Shown here: positions 1 through 7,807 of the stretch, piece after piece | Numbering within the stretch: the first letter of the stretch is position 1 | Layout: every line of letters starts with the position of its first letter | Assembly: GCA_021713395.1 (NCBI GenBank) | Contig: JAKJJT010000008.1 | Location: 1-64,000 of the forward strand | Length of the DNA: 64,000 bases | Direction: 5' to 3' | Origin: Thiotrichales bacterium 19S9-11 | Lineage (GTDB): Bacteria; Pseudomonadota; Gammaproteobacteria; Francisellales; Francisellaceae | Translations under genes and position numbers: made by a program | The notes under the pieces: model-generated | Seen by the model: only the letters and a program-made list of their open reading frames with translations | The model's database searches: none | What the model was told of the DNA's origin: nothing

Positions 1-193
1 TCCATGTACTTGCGGTGTCTTTTTGATTATACTTTTCACTTAAACTACTCCAATTATTAAATAACTCAAAACCTACTTCACTATCTACTTCTGACTTGAT
101 TGCCATTGCAATTTCTACCCATTCATTACGTGAGCAATCTGGCGATATATGCGCCAATGCATTTTTAATTTTGTCTATTTGATTAGCATCCAT
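1..193 (-). CDS. Phage/plasmid-type primase, N-terminal fragment (PriCT-2-like), cut by window edge
   Basis: The minus strand from the ATG at 193 reads MDANQIDKIKNALAHISPDC and continues in frame to the window edge, so only about 64 residues are visible. The pattern (short helix, ALAHI, W-V-I-A-MA-KSE, GF-LF-NWS, Y-DTAS-W) matches the PriCT-2 domain found in replication primase/helicase proteins of P4-like satellites, prophages and plasmids. The gene starts 11 bp inside the end of the AlpA-type gene, which suggests translational coupling, and lies behind the integrase in the order int-alpA-primase usual in P4-like elements. The rest lies outside the window, so whether it is intact cannot be told. 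Family call fairly sure; function in element replication is inferred. Confidence 0.7.
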   Translation of the reverse strand, partial: MDANQIDKIKNALAHISPDCSRNEWVEIAMAIKSEVDSEVGFELFNNWSSLSEKYNQKDTASTW

Positions 194-437
194 GGCTTGT
201 TCCTTTTTGAGTATTCTGAACATAATGTGGATCATTTTTCACTTTATTATTTAACTCATCTCTTGAGTGAATTCGATTATCCAACCACTGATCTATTTCA
301 TTTTGAACCCAGCCGCTAGAGCGTACACCTAATTTGATTTGCTTAGGGAAATCTCCCTGACTAATCAAACGATAGATGGTTGCACGAGATAGGTTAGTTA
401 CAGATATAACTTGCGGTAACCTTAAGATATTTTTCAT
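183..437 (-). CDS. AlpA-family MerR-like transcriptional activator of the integrated element
   Basis: 84 residues, the normal size for AlpA/phage transcriptional regulators. The N-terminal part (LRLPQVISVTNLSRATIYRL, then GDFPKQIKLG and GWVQNEIDQWL) is the typical winged helix-turn-helix of the family: turn at TNLSRATIY, recognition helix, then the F-P-x-x-x-x-LG wing and the W-x-x-x-E-I-x-x-W ending. The C-terminal 30 residues are polar and not recognised. In P4-like and CP4-57 elements such proteins activate integrase or excisionase expression. It sits between the integrase (same strand, 127 bp upstream) and the primase fragment, whose start it overlaps. Function inferred from family and position. 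Confidence 0.88.
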   Translation of the reverse strand: MKNILRLPQVISVTNLSRATIYRLISQGDFPKQIKLGVRSSGWVQNEIDQWLDNRIHSRDELNNKVKNDPHYVQNTQKGTSHGC

Positions 438-564
438 GATACTTTATTCCTTTTATTTATTTGTTATGAGCTTTTGTTGGCTCAAATAAAATATTAAAAG
501 AAAAAAATAATTGGGGCTGGATAAGGTAGTGACACAAATTGAACCAAACAGAGTCAATATGATA

Positions 565-1833
565 TTATATAATTTTAGGTTCCTTTTTTTGTTTTAAATC
601 CACCACATTAGTATCAAACTTTAATTGATCTAAATAATCAGCCCAAATTTGTAACATCTGAGCACGTTCAACTAGATGTTCAGCATGATTGTAAGTGGCT
701 TTAACTTTGTTAGGTTCAACGTGTGCTAGTTGCCTTTCAATAATGTCACTGCTCCAACCATATTGAATTGCCATTTCATAGAGCAGGGTGCTACCCATAT
801 GTCTAAAGCCATGAGTATCTTGCTTTGGTTTTTCCCCTGGTTGTTTTTCTCTACCTAGAGCAGGGGAGTAGGTATAACCTAGCTTTCTAAGAGATAATCT
901 TAGTGTGTTAATGTTGATTGGTTCTTTAGGTGTTTTAGTACTTGGAAAAACATAACGATGATTGCCAGAGAAGGCATGCATATCTTTAATAATCTCCAAT
1001 GCTTGCCTTGATAAAGGTACAGTATGGGCTTTACGCATTTTCATGCGTTCAGCTTTAATAACTAATTTCTTTTGTGATAAATAAACTTCTTCCCACTCAA
1101 GGGCAGCTAATTCACTGGGGCGTAATAAAACAAGCGGTGCTAGTTTTAATGCCATCACAGTAGGGTAGTTGCCTTGGTATGTATCAATGTCATTAAGTAG
1201 TTGAGCAATTTGATCAGGTTCTTTAATAAAATCATAATGTTTATGCTTTACAGTTTTTAATGTTGAACTGATGCCATTAACTGGGTTATAAATACATTTG
1301 CCCTCTGCAAGTGCAATTGCAAAAATCTGGTTTAAGTGACTTTTAACTTTATTACGTTGAACAAGATGGCCTTTGGCTTCGATCTCTCTAAGAAAGGTAA
1401 TAATTTCTTTGGTTTCTATTTCATCAATAGGTCGCTCACCAAAAGCAGGTAAGACTAAACGTTCTAATCGGCGTTGGCATTGCTTAAAGTGATTTTCAGC
1501 AAATTCACCTTTTTTTAGTTTCAACCATTCTTCTGCAGTATATTTAAATAAATCCATCTTGGCAGCTTTTTGATTATCTTTCTCTTTTTTTGGATCAAGC
1601 CCTTGTGCTAATACAGTCTTATGCTCATTGGTTAATTCTCGAGCTTGTTTTAGGGTGATATACGGGTATACACCTAAACCGAGCCAATTTGGTTTCTTGT
1701 TATACGTATACCGGAATTGCCACAATTTACTGCCATTAGGTTTAATAGCAAGGTATAAACCATTGCCATCACTTTCTCTATATAACTTTTTTTGGGGCTT
1801 TAAGTTCTTGATTTTCGTGTCATTAAGCTTCAT
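565..1833 (-). CDS. int: P4-family tyrosine integrase of tRNA-Leu-inserted element
   Basis: 422 residues, standard for P4-like integrases. The N-terminal DUF4102-type arm-binding domain (about 1-90) is recognisable by SDGNGLYLAI-PNGSKLW and LGLGVYPYITLKQARE. A SAM-like core-binding domain follows (about 100-185). The catalytic domain holds the tyrosine recombinase set: Arg in LRPSELAALEW, His-x-x-Arg in HGFRHMGSTLL, His in RQLAHVE and the nucleophile Tyr in KATYNHAEH. All are present, so the enzyme looks active. It starts 176 bp from the tRNA-Leu 3' end and reads away from it, the usual arrangement after integration into the tRNA 3' end. GTATAC-containing repeats cover its promoter region. 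Confidence 0.95.
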   Translation of the reverse strand: MKLNDTKIKNLKPQKKLYRESDGNGLYLAIKPNGSKLWQFRYTYNKKPNWLGLGVYPYITLKQARELTNEHKTVLAQGLDPKKEKDNQKAAKMDLFKYTAEEWLKLKKGEFAENHFKQCQRRLERLVLPAFGERPIDEIETKEIITFLREIEAKGHLVQRNKVKSHLNQIFAIALAEGKCIYNPVNGISSTLKTVKHKHYDFIKEPDQIAQLLNDIDTYQGNYPTVMALKLAPLVLLRPSELAALEWEEVYLSQKKLVIKAERMKMRKAHTVPLSRQALEIIKDMHAFSGNHRYVFPSTKTPKEPININTLRLSLRKLGYTYSPALGREKQPGEKPKQDTHGFRHMGSTLLYEMAIQYGWSSDIIERQLAHVEPNKVKATYNHAEHLVERAQMLQIWADYLDQLKFDTNVVDLKQKKEPKII

Positions 1834-1834
1834 A

Positions 1835-1897
1835 AGTGTATACCAGTTTTGAGGGTGGCGTTATTTTATAATGTCAGTATACACTATGGTATACACT
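1835..1897. repeat. GTATAC-centred inverted and direct repeats at the integrase promoter
   Basis: AGTGTATACCA (1835-1845) and TGGTATACACT (1887-1897) are perfect 11-bp inverted copies; a third related half-site, AGTATACACT, lies at 1876-1885. They lie immediately upstream of the integrase start, between it and the attachment site. Such repeats are what one expects of arm-type integrase sites or an AlpA/excisionase operator. Which protein binds is not known. Confidence 0.6.
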
Positions 1898-2008
1898 TTA
1901 TAGTAGGCTGTACTGGTACTTTATGATTCTTTAGAAGAGCTTAAATCTGTTGAAAGCTTTATTTTATAATGGTTTTAAGAGCTTGTGAGATTTTGTGAAA
2001 TTAAGATT

Positions 2009-2045
2009 TGGTGCCGAAGGAGAGACTCGAACTCTCACTCCCGTG
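2009..2045. other. Predicted attachment site (attL/attR core) in the tRNA-Leu 3' part
   Basis: P4-family integrases recombine in the 3' part of tRNA genes, so the core repeat should be the T-arm/acceptor portion of this tRNA. The second copy would be at the other end of the element, left of the window, so the exact core length cannot be read here. Position inferred from family behaviour. Confidence 0.45.
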
Positions 2046-2095
2046 AAGGAACCGGATTTTGAATCCGGCGCGTCTACCAGTTCCACCACTTCGGC
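2009..2095 (-). tRNA. tRNA-Leu (anticodon CAA)
   Basis: The minus strand folds into a complete class II tRNA: acceptor GCCGAAG/CTTCGGC, anticodon stem CCGGA/TCCGG with loop TTCAAAA (anticodon CAA), a variable arm, and T-arm GAGAG-TTCGAGT-CTCTC. The 3' CCA is encoded (2009-2011). Length is 87 nt with CCA. It is complete despite serving as the target of the integrated element on its 3' side. A near-consensus promoter lies just upstream. Confidence 0.97.
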
Positions 2096-2108
2096 ATGTG
2101 ATAAAAGG

Positions 2109-2136
2109 ATTATATAAAACTAGGACATAATGTCAA
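2109..2136 (-). promoter_or_regulatory. Sigma-70-type promoter of tRNA-Leu
   Basis: On the minus strand a perfect -35 TTGACA (2131-2136) is followed after 16 bp by a perfect -10 TATAAT (2109-2114). The tRNA 5' end is at 2095, placing the start site a few bases before the mature end. Confidence 0.85.
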
Positions 2137-2175
2137 AAGATAAATGATTTATTTTTAAAAGTTTTGTAATTGATA

Positions 2176-2198
2176 GAGACGCCGATTCAGTGCGCCTC
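2176..2198 (-). terminator. Hairpin after rpoA, possible weak terminator
   Basis: In minus-strand RNA GAGGCGC can pair over all 7 positions with GCGUCUC (one G-U pair), loop of 9. It lies 10 bp after the rpoA stop codon. The sequence after it is AT-rich but has no clean U-run, so termination is only suggested. The stem pairs better in the minus-strand RNA than in the plus-strand RNA, which supports the assignment to rpoA. Confidence 0.4.
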
Positions 2199-2207
2199 AT
2201 TTGACAA

Positions 2208-3173
2208 TTAATTTAAATCATTCAGTGACCAGTTTGGAACAATCATACCTAGAGAATAGCCATACTCAGTTAGTTTTGCTTTGATCTCATTTAAAGACTT
2301 TTTACCAAAATTTGGAGTCTTTAATAAAGAAGATTCTGTTCTCTGAACAAGTTCACCGATATAACGTATATTCTCAGACTTTAAGCAGTTAGCAGAGCGA
2401 ACGGTTAAATCTAAGTCTTCAACTGAACGTAGTAAGAACGGATCAATTTCTGGCTTTTCTTCAACAACAATACGTGCTTGAATTGCTTCTTCATCAATTA
2501 AGTTGCCCATTTGGTTTCTTAACATATCAGCTGACAGACTTAACGCATCTGTTGGTGCAATACTACCGTCAGTTGTAATATCAAAAATTAGTTTATCTAA
2601 GTCAGTACGTTGTTCAACACGTGCATTTTCAACTGTGTAGTTACAACGAAGAACAGGAGAGAAGGTACTATCTAATTGGAAATATCCATCTACATTATTT
2701 TCTTCAGGCTCAAAGTAACCACGACCTCTAGAGATTTTGGCTTCAATTTTTAGTGCGCCATTAGCTTTTAGAATACCAATTTCATGGTCAGGATTTAATA
2801 AGTTAACGCCTTCAGGTAAGTTAAAATCACTACCTTTAATGTGCATATCTTTTTTTGCGTTCTTTGATAAAGAAATCGTTGCTTGATCTGTGCCTTCTTC
2901 TAAAGTAAGAAGAAGACCTTTAATGTTCAATAAGACCTCATCTAAAGGTTCATGTGTCACATCAAATTTTTGGTTTAAATCAGTAATATCATTCACTTTT
3001 ACATGAGTTAGAGAGCAACCAGATAATGAAAATAGCATTGTCTGGCGTAGTGCATAACCTAAAGTATAACCAAAGCCACGCTCAAATGGCTCTAAAGTAA
3101 TACGGCATGTGCTATCATCTTTTTCTTTTGTATCAATTTGTGTTGGATGTAATAAATGTCCAATTTGTTCCAT
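2208..3173 (-). CDS. rpoA: DNA-directed RNA polymerase alpha subunit, stand-alone divergent copy
   Basis: 321 residues; both halves of alpha are present. The N-terminal assembly domain (about 1-230) has [17 protein letters not shown] and [12 protein letters not shown], and [12 protein letters not shown]. The C-terminal domain (about 245-315) keeps the UP-element/activator surface: VRSANCLK (Arg265, Asn268, Cys269 of E. coli) and GKKSLNEI (Gly296, Lys298, Ser299, Glu302). At E. coli Arg45, needed for beta-subunit binding, it has Gln44; neighbours also differ (Tyr for Asn41, Thr for Ile46). It is not in a ribosomal protein operon: its neighbours are a tRNA and an AAA+ gene. Francisella species carry two rpoA genes, one stand-alone; this looks like that second copy. 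The other copy is outside the window, so duplication is inferred. Confidence 0.93.
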   Translation of the reverse strand: MEQIGHLLHPTQIDTKEKDDSTCRITLEPFERGFGYTLGYALRQTMLFSLSGCSLTHVKVNDITDLNQKFDVTHEPLDEVLLNIKGLLLTLEEGTDQATISLSKNAKKDMHIKGSDFNLPEGVNLLNPDHEIGILKANGALKIEAKISRGRGYFEPEENNVDGYFQLDSTFSPVLRCNYTVENARVEQRTDLDKLIFDITTDGSIAPTDALSLSADMLRNQMGNLIDEEAIQARIVVEEKPEIDPFLLRSVEDLDLTVRSANCLKSENIRYIGELVQRTESSLLKTPNFGKKSLNEIKAKLTEYGYSLGMIVPNWSLNDLN

Positions 3174-3291
3174 AACGCTCCGACCTTCTTTTGGATTGTT
3201 TCTTCTATGGCAGTAGCCTAAAGCTAGAACATTCTAGAGGATTTTTCTATAAATTGCACGAAAAAAGTGCTAGTTTTTGACTAATTTTGCA

Positions 3292-4659
3292 TCAAAGTTG
3301 AACATCTTCTAATGTGAGCATATAGTTAGGACTTTTTGCATCAATGGCGGATAATTGCTGCTTGATACACATTTCAACTAAATGTGAGTTTTTGAAATTA
3401 TGACTCCGAGTTCGATACAAAGTTTGAAATAACTCATTCATATAGTATAAAGCATCAGCAGTAATTGTTAAGTTTAATTCATCTAGTCGTTTTTGATATA
3501 TTTCAGTTAGTTCACAAGCATTTAAGTCACTAAATTTTAGTGAAACTTCAAACAGAGCGTTAAGTTTAGGGTAAATGCTTGTTAAGTCATTGATATAGTA
3601 ACGTTGGCAACTGCCAATAATTAAAATATTATTTGGTTGTTTCATTTTATACTGACGGAGCAATTCAAGTATGACTTGGCCTTTTTTAGGATTATCTACT
3701 TTTGTTAATAGCTGCATGTTATCAACGATAATAACATTTGCTTCATTTTCTTTTAGCTTAAGTGAAATCTCTTTTGTTAAATCAGTAACACTTAGTTGAA
3801 GAATTGTTTCAATATTAATATATAAATACTGATCTGATTTAATTAGTTCAAGATGGTTGAAAACCTTGGCAAGTATATCTGATACAACTGATTTTCCACA
3901 TCCAGGGTTCCCAACAAATAACATGCTAGGCAGCCTAGATGTATAGTTTGGTATATATGATTTTTTCTTTCTTTTAGCTTGATATGATTTAAATATTAAA
4001 TCAGTAACGGTCTTTTTAACTTCAAATAATCCAACAAGTCCATTGATTTTAGCAATAATATCGGGTGGTAGCAGTTTTAATAAGTCTAAATGGCCATCTG
4101 TTTCATATTGGTTTTCTTCAGAGCTATGTTCTTTTTTTGGTTTGTCATTATTGTCGTGATTTTTTTTAGCGTTTTTTTCTAAATGTTTTATAGTTGGAGG
4201 CAGGGGCTGGTTTTCAATGGGTTCTTCAAGATTAGGCTCATGAAACTGTCGATAAATTTCACTCAATGGTGTATGAACATTAGGCTTTGGCAGAATATTT
4301 TTTAATTGGTTTTCTTGATTTGTTTGCTTAAGAATATTGGTGACATTGCGTAGTTGATCATTAGGAATTGCTTTACCGTTAGGCTTGTCAATACCAGATT
4401 GAGCAAGAGAGATTGCAGATAGTGGAGAAAATTTACTTTTGGCTTGTAGTCTTTTGATTTCATCTGAAGCTTGATCATGCTGCTGAAGTGCTGCTTGTTT
4501 TAGCCATCGTTGGGCTGCGATATGATTGGGAGAAGTGCTTGAATCTCCAGTAATATATAACATACCTAATTCATATTGAGCATTTGCATTACCACCTTCT
4601 GCAAGTGCTAATAGCTCTGCTTTTCGACTGCGTTGATTGTTATTACTATCTAAGCTCAT
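3292..4659 (-). CDS. Sel1-repeat protein fused to CbxX/CfqX-like AAA+ ATPase domain with degenerate active site
   Basis: 455 residues. About 14-72 contain one to one and a half Sel1-like repeats (ALAEGGNANAQYELGMLY, AAQRWLKQAA). Residues about 75-190 are polar and probably unstructured. From about 195 there is an AAA+ domain most like the CbxX/CfqX (SpoVK, EccA) group: GLVGLFEVKK, Walker A GNPGCGKS (about 250-257). Walker B reads VIIVDN (Asp313-Asn314): the catalytic Glu is Asn. The segment where the family has L-x-S-R-F with its arginine finger reads YPKLNALF, without Arg. It may bind ATP but hydrolysis is doubtful. No signal peptide or membrane segment, so cytoplasmic. It lies 118 bp upstream of rpoA on the same strand and divergent from ffh. 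Role unknown. Confidence 0.75.
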   Translation of the reverse strand: MSLDSNNNQRSRKAELLALAEGGNANAQYELGMLYITGDSSTSPNHIAAQRWLKQAALQQHDQASDEIKRLQAKSKFSPLSAISLAQSGIDKPNGKAIPNDQLRNVTNILKQTNQENQLKNILPKPNVHTPLSEIYRQFHEPNLEEPIENQPLPPTIKHLEKNAKKNHDNNDKPKKEHSSEENQYETDGHLDLLKLLPPDIIAKINGLVGLFEVKKTVTDLIFKSYQAKRKKKSYIPNYTSRLPSMLFVGNPGCGKSVVSDILAKVFNHLELIKSDQYLYINIETILQLSVTDLTKEISLKLKENEANVIIVDNMQLLTKVDNPKKGQVILELLRQYKMKQPNNILIIGSCQRYYINDLTSIYPKLNALFEVSLKFSDLNACELTEIYQKRLDELNLTITADALYYMNELFQTLYRTRSHNFKNSHLVEMCIKQQLSAIDAKSPNYMLTLEDVQL

Positions 4660-4770
4660 GATTAGGCTCCGAAATTTTACTTTATTTAATAGCCCATATC
4701 AAATTATAATAGACTTCTTAGTAAAGTGAGTAATTAATAGTCATAAATTAAAAATTTTTGGTGAAGCCTT

Positions 4771-6174
4771 ATGTTTAAAAGTTTATCAGATCGTTTAACA
4801 ACAACATTTAATCAAATGACAGGTCAAGGGCGCCTGACGGATGAAAATATCCAATCAGCATTGCGTGATGTCAGAATGGCATTATTAGAAGCGGATGTTG
4901 CTTTGCCTGTAGTTAAACAGTTTATTGAAGATATCAAAGTTCAAGCTTTAGGTGAAACAGTAACAAAAAGCTTAACGCCAGGGCAAGCATTTGTTGGTAT
5001 TGTGCGTAAAGAGCTTGAAAAAATCATGGGTGGTGAAAGTGAAGGCTTAGACTTAAAGGCTCAGCCACCAGTAGCAATATTAATGGCAGGTCTACAAGGC
5101 TCTGGTAAGACAACATCAACTGCAAAGTTAGCGAAGTATTTAAAAGAAAAGCTAAAGAAAAGTGTAATGGTTGTTAGTACTGATGTCTATCGCCCAGCAG
5201 CAATTGATCAGTTAGAGACATTAGCAAAAGATGTTGATGTTATTTTTTGCCCATCAACTGCTGATGAAGACCCAAAAGTAATTGCTAAACAAGCAATGGA
5301 AGAAGCTAAAAGACAAGTGGTTGATGTTGTAATCGTTGATACGGCAGGGCGTTTACATATTGATCAAGACATGATGACTGAAATTAAGGATTTACATCAA
5401 GTTGTCAATCCAAGTGAGACTCTATTTGTCGTTGATAGTATGACAGGTCAAGATGCAGCAAATACAGCAAAAGCATTTCATGATGCACTACCATTGACAG
5501 GTGTTGTTTTAACAAAAGCTGATGGTGATGCAAGGGGTGGAGCTGCACTATCAATTCGTTACATTACTGGAAAGCCGATTAAGTTTTTAGGTGTTGGTGA
5601 AAAAACAGATGCATTAGAAGCATTTCATCCAGATCGTATGGCATCTAGGATTTTAGGTATGGGAGATATGCTTTCTTTAATTGAGGAAGCAGAACAAAAA
5701 GTAGATAAGTCTAAAGCAGAAAAGTTAGCAAAAAAACTAAAAAAAGGAAAAGGCTTTACGTTAGAAGATTTCAAGGATCAATTAAAGCAAATGAAAAAGC
5801 TTGGTGGTGTTGGTAAAATGATGGATAAGCTACCAGGTGCGGGAAAAATTCCAGAAGCAGCTAAATCACAGATGAATGATAAGCTATTTATTAAAATGGA
5901 AGCAATCATTAACTCAATGACGCCATTAGAGCGCCGTAAGCCAGATATAATTAAAGGTTCTAGGAAAAAAAGAATTGCTCAAGGCTCAGGCACGGAAGTG
6001 CCAGATGTAAATCGCCTATTAAAACAATTTATGCAAATGCAGAAGATGATGAAAAAAATGTCGAAAAAAGGTGGTATGGGTAAAATGATGGGCGCGATGA
6101 AAAATGCACAAGATATGCAAAATTTATCAGGTATGATGCCGCCAGGTTTTAATAAAGGAAAAATAAAGTTTTAA
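4771..6174 (+). CDS. ffh: Signal recognition particle protein Ffh (SRP54 GTPase)
   Basis: 467 residues, normal length. N-domain four-helix bundle (1-85), G domain with P-loop GLQGSGKTT (about 109), D-T-A-G-R and TKADGDARGG motifs, and the C-terminal M domain (about 300-467) rich in Met (MQMQKMMKKM, GGMGKMMGAM), which binds 4.5S RNA and signal sequences. Works with FtsY to deliver membrane proteins co-translationally. It stands alone here, divergent from the AAA+ gene, with 111 bp between. All nucleotide-binding motifs are intact. The 4.5S RNA gene was not seen in the window. Confidence 0.98.
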   Translation: MFKSLSDRLTTTFNQMTGQGRLTDENIQSALRDVRMALLEADVALPVVKQFIEDIKVQALGETVTKSLTPGQAFVGIVRKELEKIMGGESEGLDLKAQPPVAILMAGLQGSGKTTSTAKLAKYLKEKLKKSVMVVSTDVYRPAAIDQLETLAKDVDVIFCPSTADEDPKVIAKQAMEEAKRQVVDVVIVDTAGRLHIDQDMMTEIKDLHQVVNPSETLFVVDSMTGQDAANTAKAFHDALPLTGVVLTKADGDARGGAALSIRYITGKPIKFLGVGEKTDALEAFHPDRMASRILGMGDMLSLIEEAEQKVDKSKAEKLAKKLKKGKGFTLEDFKDQLKQMKKLGGVGKMMDKLPGAGKIPEAAKSQMNDKLFIKMEAIINSMTPLERRKPDIIKGSRKKRIAQGSGTEVPDVNRLLKQFMQMQKMMKKMSKKGGMGKMMGAMKNAQDMQNLSGMMPPGFNKGKIKF

Positions 6175-6237
6175 ATTGACAATAACGAAATATCAAGTAA
6201 AGCTTATTAAGGTATTAATAGGATGATCACTTAACAT

Positions 6238-6999
6238 ATGGAATTATTCGTTGTCTTTTTCAATTCAATTGCTGTTTTGTTTTATCCTGTCGTTTTTACT
6301 TTATTCTCTCTAATCGTTGCGTTTATTGTTAAACGTTTGAGAGTTATTATCATTGTTCTTCTGATTTTATTATTATACTTTTTTTCTAATGGCACATTAG
6401 TTGAGCCGATCCTAAGTAACTTAGAAGCTTCTTATCAAAAGATAAGTAATGAAGAGATACTGACGCACCAAGCTTTAATATTACTTGGCGGCGGCATTAG
6501 TAAGGTAAACAAACAATATATGCCAAGCATCTTATCTTATTCAAGGATTCTAGAGGCTTATCGAATTTATCATTATGCCAAACTACATGGTGTAAATTAT
6601 ACGATTTTTATTACAGGTGGTAATACATCAGGCTCTGCAGACTCAGAGTCTAATGTTTATAAAACAGAGCTGATTAAATTAGGTGTGCCAGCTGGGCAGA
6701 TTATTACAGAAGAGCAAAGCTTAAATACCTTTGATAGCGCGAGGAACATGGCATTTATTAATAAAAAGCATGATTATACTTCATATTTACTAGTAACCAG
6801 TGGTTATCATATGAAGCGATCTTTATATTATTTTAAATATTTTGACTTAAATATTGTCCCAGCACCATCAGACTATATTTCAGCAAGAGTTTCTCTTATC
6901 CCAAGAGCGTATAACCTAAGCTTATTAGAACTTGCCATCCATGAGTATATTGGTATGGCAAGACTTAAGGTTTATCATTCGTTAGGGTTGAATGATTGA
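6238..6999 (+). CDS. YdcF/SanA-like DUF218 inner-membrane protein
   Basis: 253 residues. Two hydrophobic segments near the N-terminus (about 5-30 and 33-50) are followed by a DUF218 domain: ALILLGGGISK (about 80), FITGGNTSGSADSES (about 121), and LVTSGYHMKRSLYYF (about 183). This architecture is that of ElyC/YdcF proteins of the envelope, some of which affect polyprenyl-phosphate carrier use or surface barrier function. Which subgroup this is cannot be decided. It follows ffh by 63 bp on the same strand and ends 5 bp from the convergent low-complexity gene. Start codon chosen as the ATG at 6238; ribosome binding site weak. Confidence 0.8.
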   Translation: MELFVVFFNSIAVLFYPVVFTLFSLIVAFIVKRLRVIIIVLLILLLYFFSNGTLVEPILSNLEASYQKISNEEILTHQALILLGGGISKVNKQYMPSILSYSRILEAYRIYHYAKLHGVNYTIFITGGNTSGSADSESNVYKTELIKLGVPAGQIITEEQSLNTFDSARNMAFINKKHDYTSYLLVTSGYHMKRSLYYFKYFDLNIVPAPSDYISARVSLIPRAYNLSLLELAIHEYIGMARLKVYHSLGLND

Positions 7000-7004
7000 T
7001 ATAG

Positions 7005-7628
7005 TTATTTTGGGAGTTCGTTTTTTTGTTCTGAATCTTTAGTATCTATGCTAGGGAAGAATATATTTTTTGCTGACCGTATTGTTCTGCTCAATTGAAT
7101 TGCTTTAGGGTCCTTGCCAATTGGATGGTAGCCATATTTACTAATATATTTTAATGCTTCTTTTGCTTCTGCTTCTGCTTTTGCTTCTGCTTCTGCTTTT
7201 GCTTCTGCTTTTGCTTCTGATTCTGATTCTGATTCTGATTCTGATTCTGATTCTGATTCTGATTCTGATTCTGCTTCTGCTTTTGCTTCTGCTTCTGATT
7301 CAGACGAAAGCGTAGTTTCATCTAATGTTTCAGAATCTGAAGGTGGAGGAGAGGGTGGTAAGGAAAGTTCTGAGTCTGATTGTGTGAGTTCATTTTTTCC
7401 TTTTTGAATATTAGAGTCATTAGAGCAGCTGAACATGAAAGGTTCACTATGATTGTTAGCAGATAATAGATTATCAAGTGATTTTGGAACATTGTACTGT
7501 TCTTGGGAAGCATTATTTTGGTAATTTTCACCTTCATCATCAGATTGATAACCTGAACTTCCTTGAAAAAACTGCTCAAGATTTCTTTTTCGAATTTCTT
7601 TCTTATTGGACTTAATGTTAGTTTTCAT
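7005..7628 (-). CDS. Acidic low-complexity protein with Ser-Glu / Ala-Glu / Lys-Ala repeats, function unknown
   Basis: 207 residues, not recognised. N-terminus is basic (MKTNIKSNKKEIRKRNLEQF), the middle is Ser/Asn/Pro-rich, then about 50 residues of alternating S-E, A-E and K-A pairs (about 110-158). A non-repetitive tail follows (about 159-207: YISKYGYHPIGKDPKAIQLS and more). There is no signal peptide or membrane segment. The repeat is encoded by a hexanucleotide array, so copy number can change without shifting the frame. The GGGGT ribosome-site-like sequence just before the ATG supports a real gene. Its alternating charge could form a long helix or a disordered spacer. Could be a secreted effector, but nothing in the sequence proves this. 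Confidence 0.65.
   Translation of the reverse strand: MKTNIKSNKKEIRKRNLEQFFQGSSGYQSDDEGENYQNNASQEQYNVPKSLDNLLSANNHSEPFMFSCSNDSNIQKGKNELTQSDSELSLPPSPPPSDSETLDETTLSSESEAEAKAEAESESESESESESESESESEAKAEAKAEAEAKAEAEAKEALKYISKYGYHPIGKDPKAIQLSRTIRSAKNIFFPSIDTKDSEQKNELPK
7156..7302. repeat. Imperfect hexanucleotide tandem repeat (TTCTGA / TTCTGC / TTTTGC)
   Basis: The array is inside the low-complexity gene. Nine perfect copies of TTCTGA (TCAGAA on the coding strand, encoding Ser-Glu) occupy 7215-7268; TTCTGC and TTTTGC variants flank them on both sides. Slippage would change protein length in steps of two residues. Confidence 0.95.
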
Positions 7629-7807
7629 TTTAACCCCCTAATTAATTTGCAACCGATTTGTAAATATAAAATTTATATCATGGTTTATAGTAACAGTTTT
7701 TTTTGTTTTATTGTGTTAAATAATATTGCAGAATAATTATTTGATATTCAAAATAAAGTAGGGCATATATAAGATTTGTTGTTACAAAGTATAATTATTT
7801 TTTATTA

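Noticed and set aside
1628-1852. Open frame on the plus strand opposite the integrase start
   Set aside because: It lies entirely antisense to the integrase N-terminus and the repeats; product has no family features.
7156-7302. CRISPR-like repeat array
   Set aside because: Unit is 6 bp, contiguous, with no spacers and inside a coding frame.
7322-7579. Second minus-strand frame inside the low-complexity gene
   Set aside because: Overlaps the longer frame that has a ribosome site; composition is a frame-shifted reading of it.
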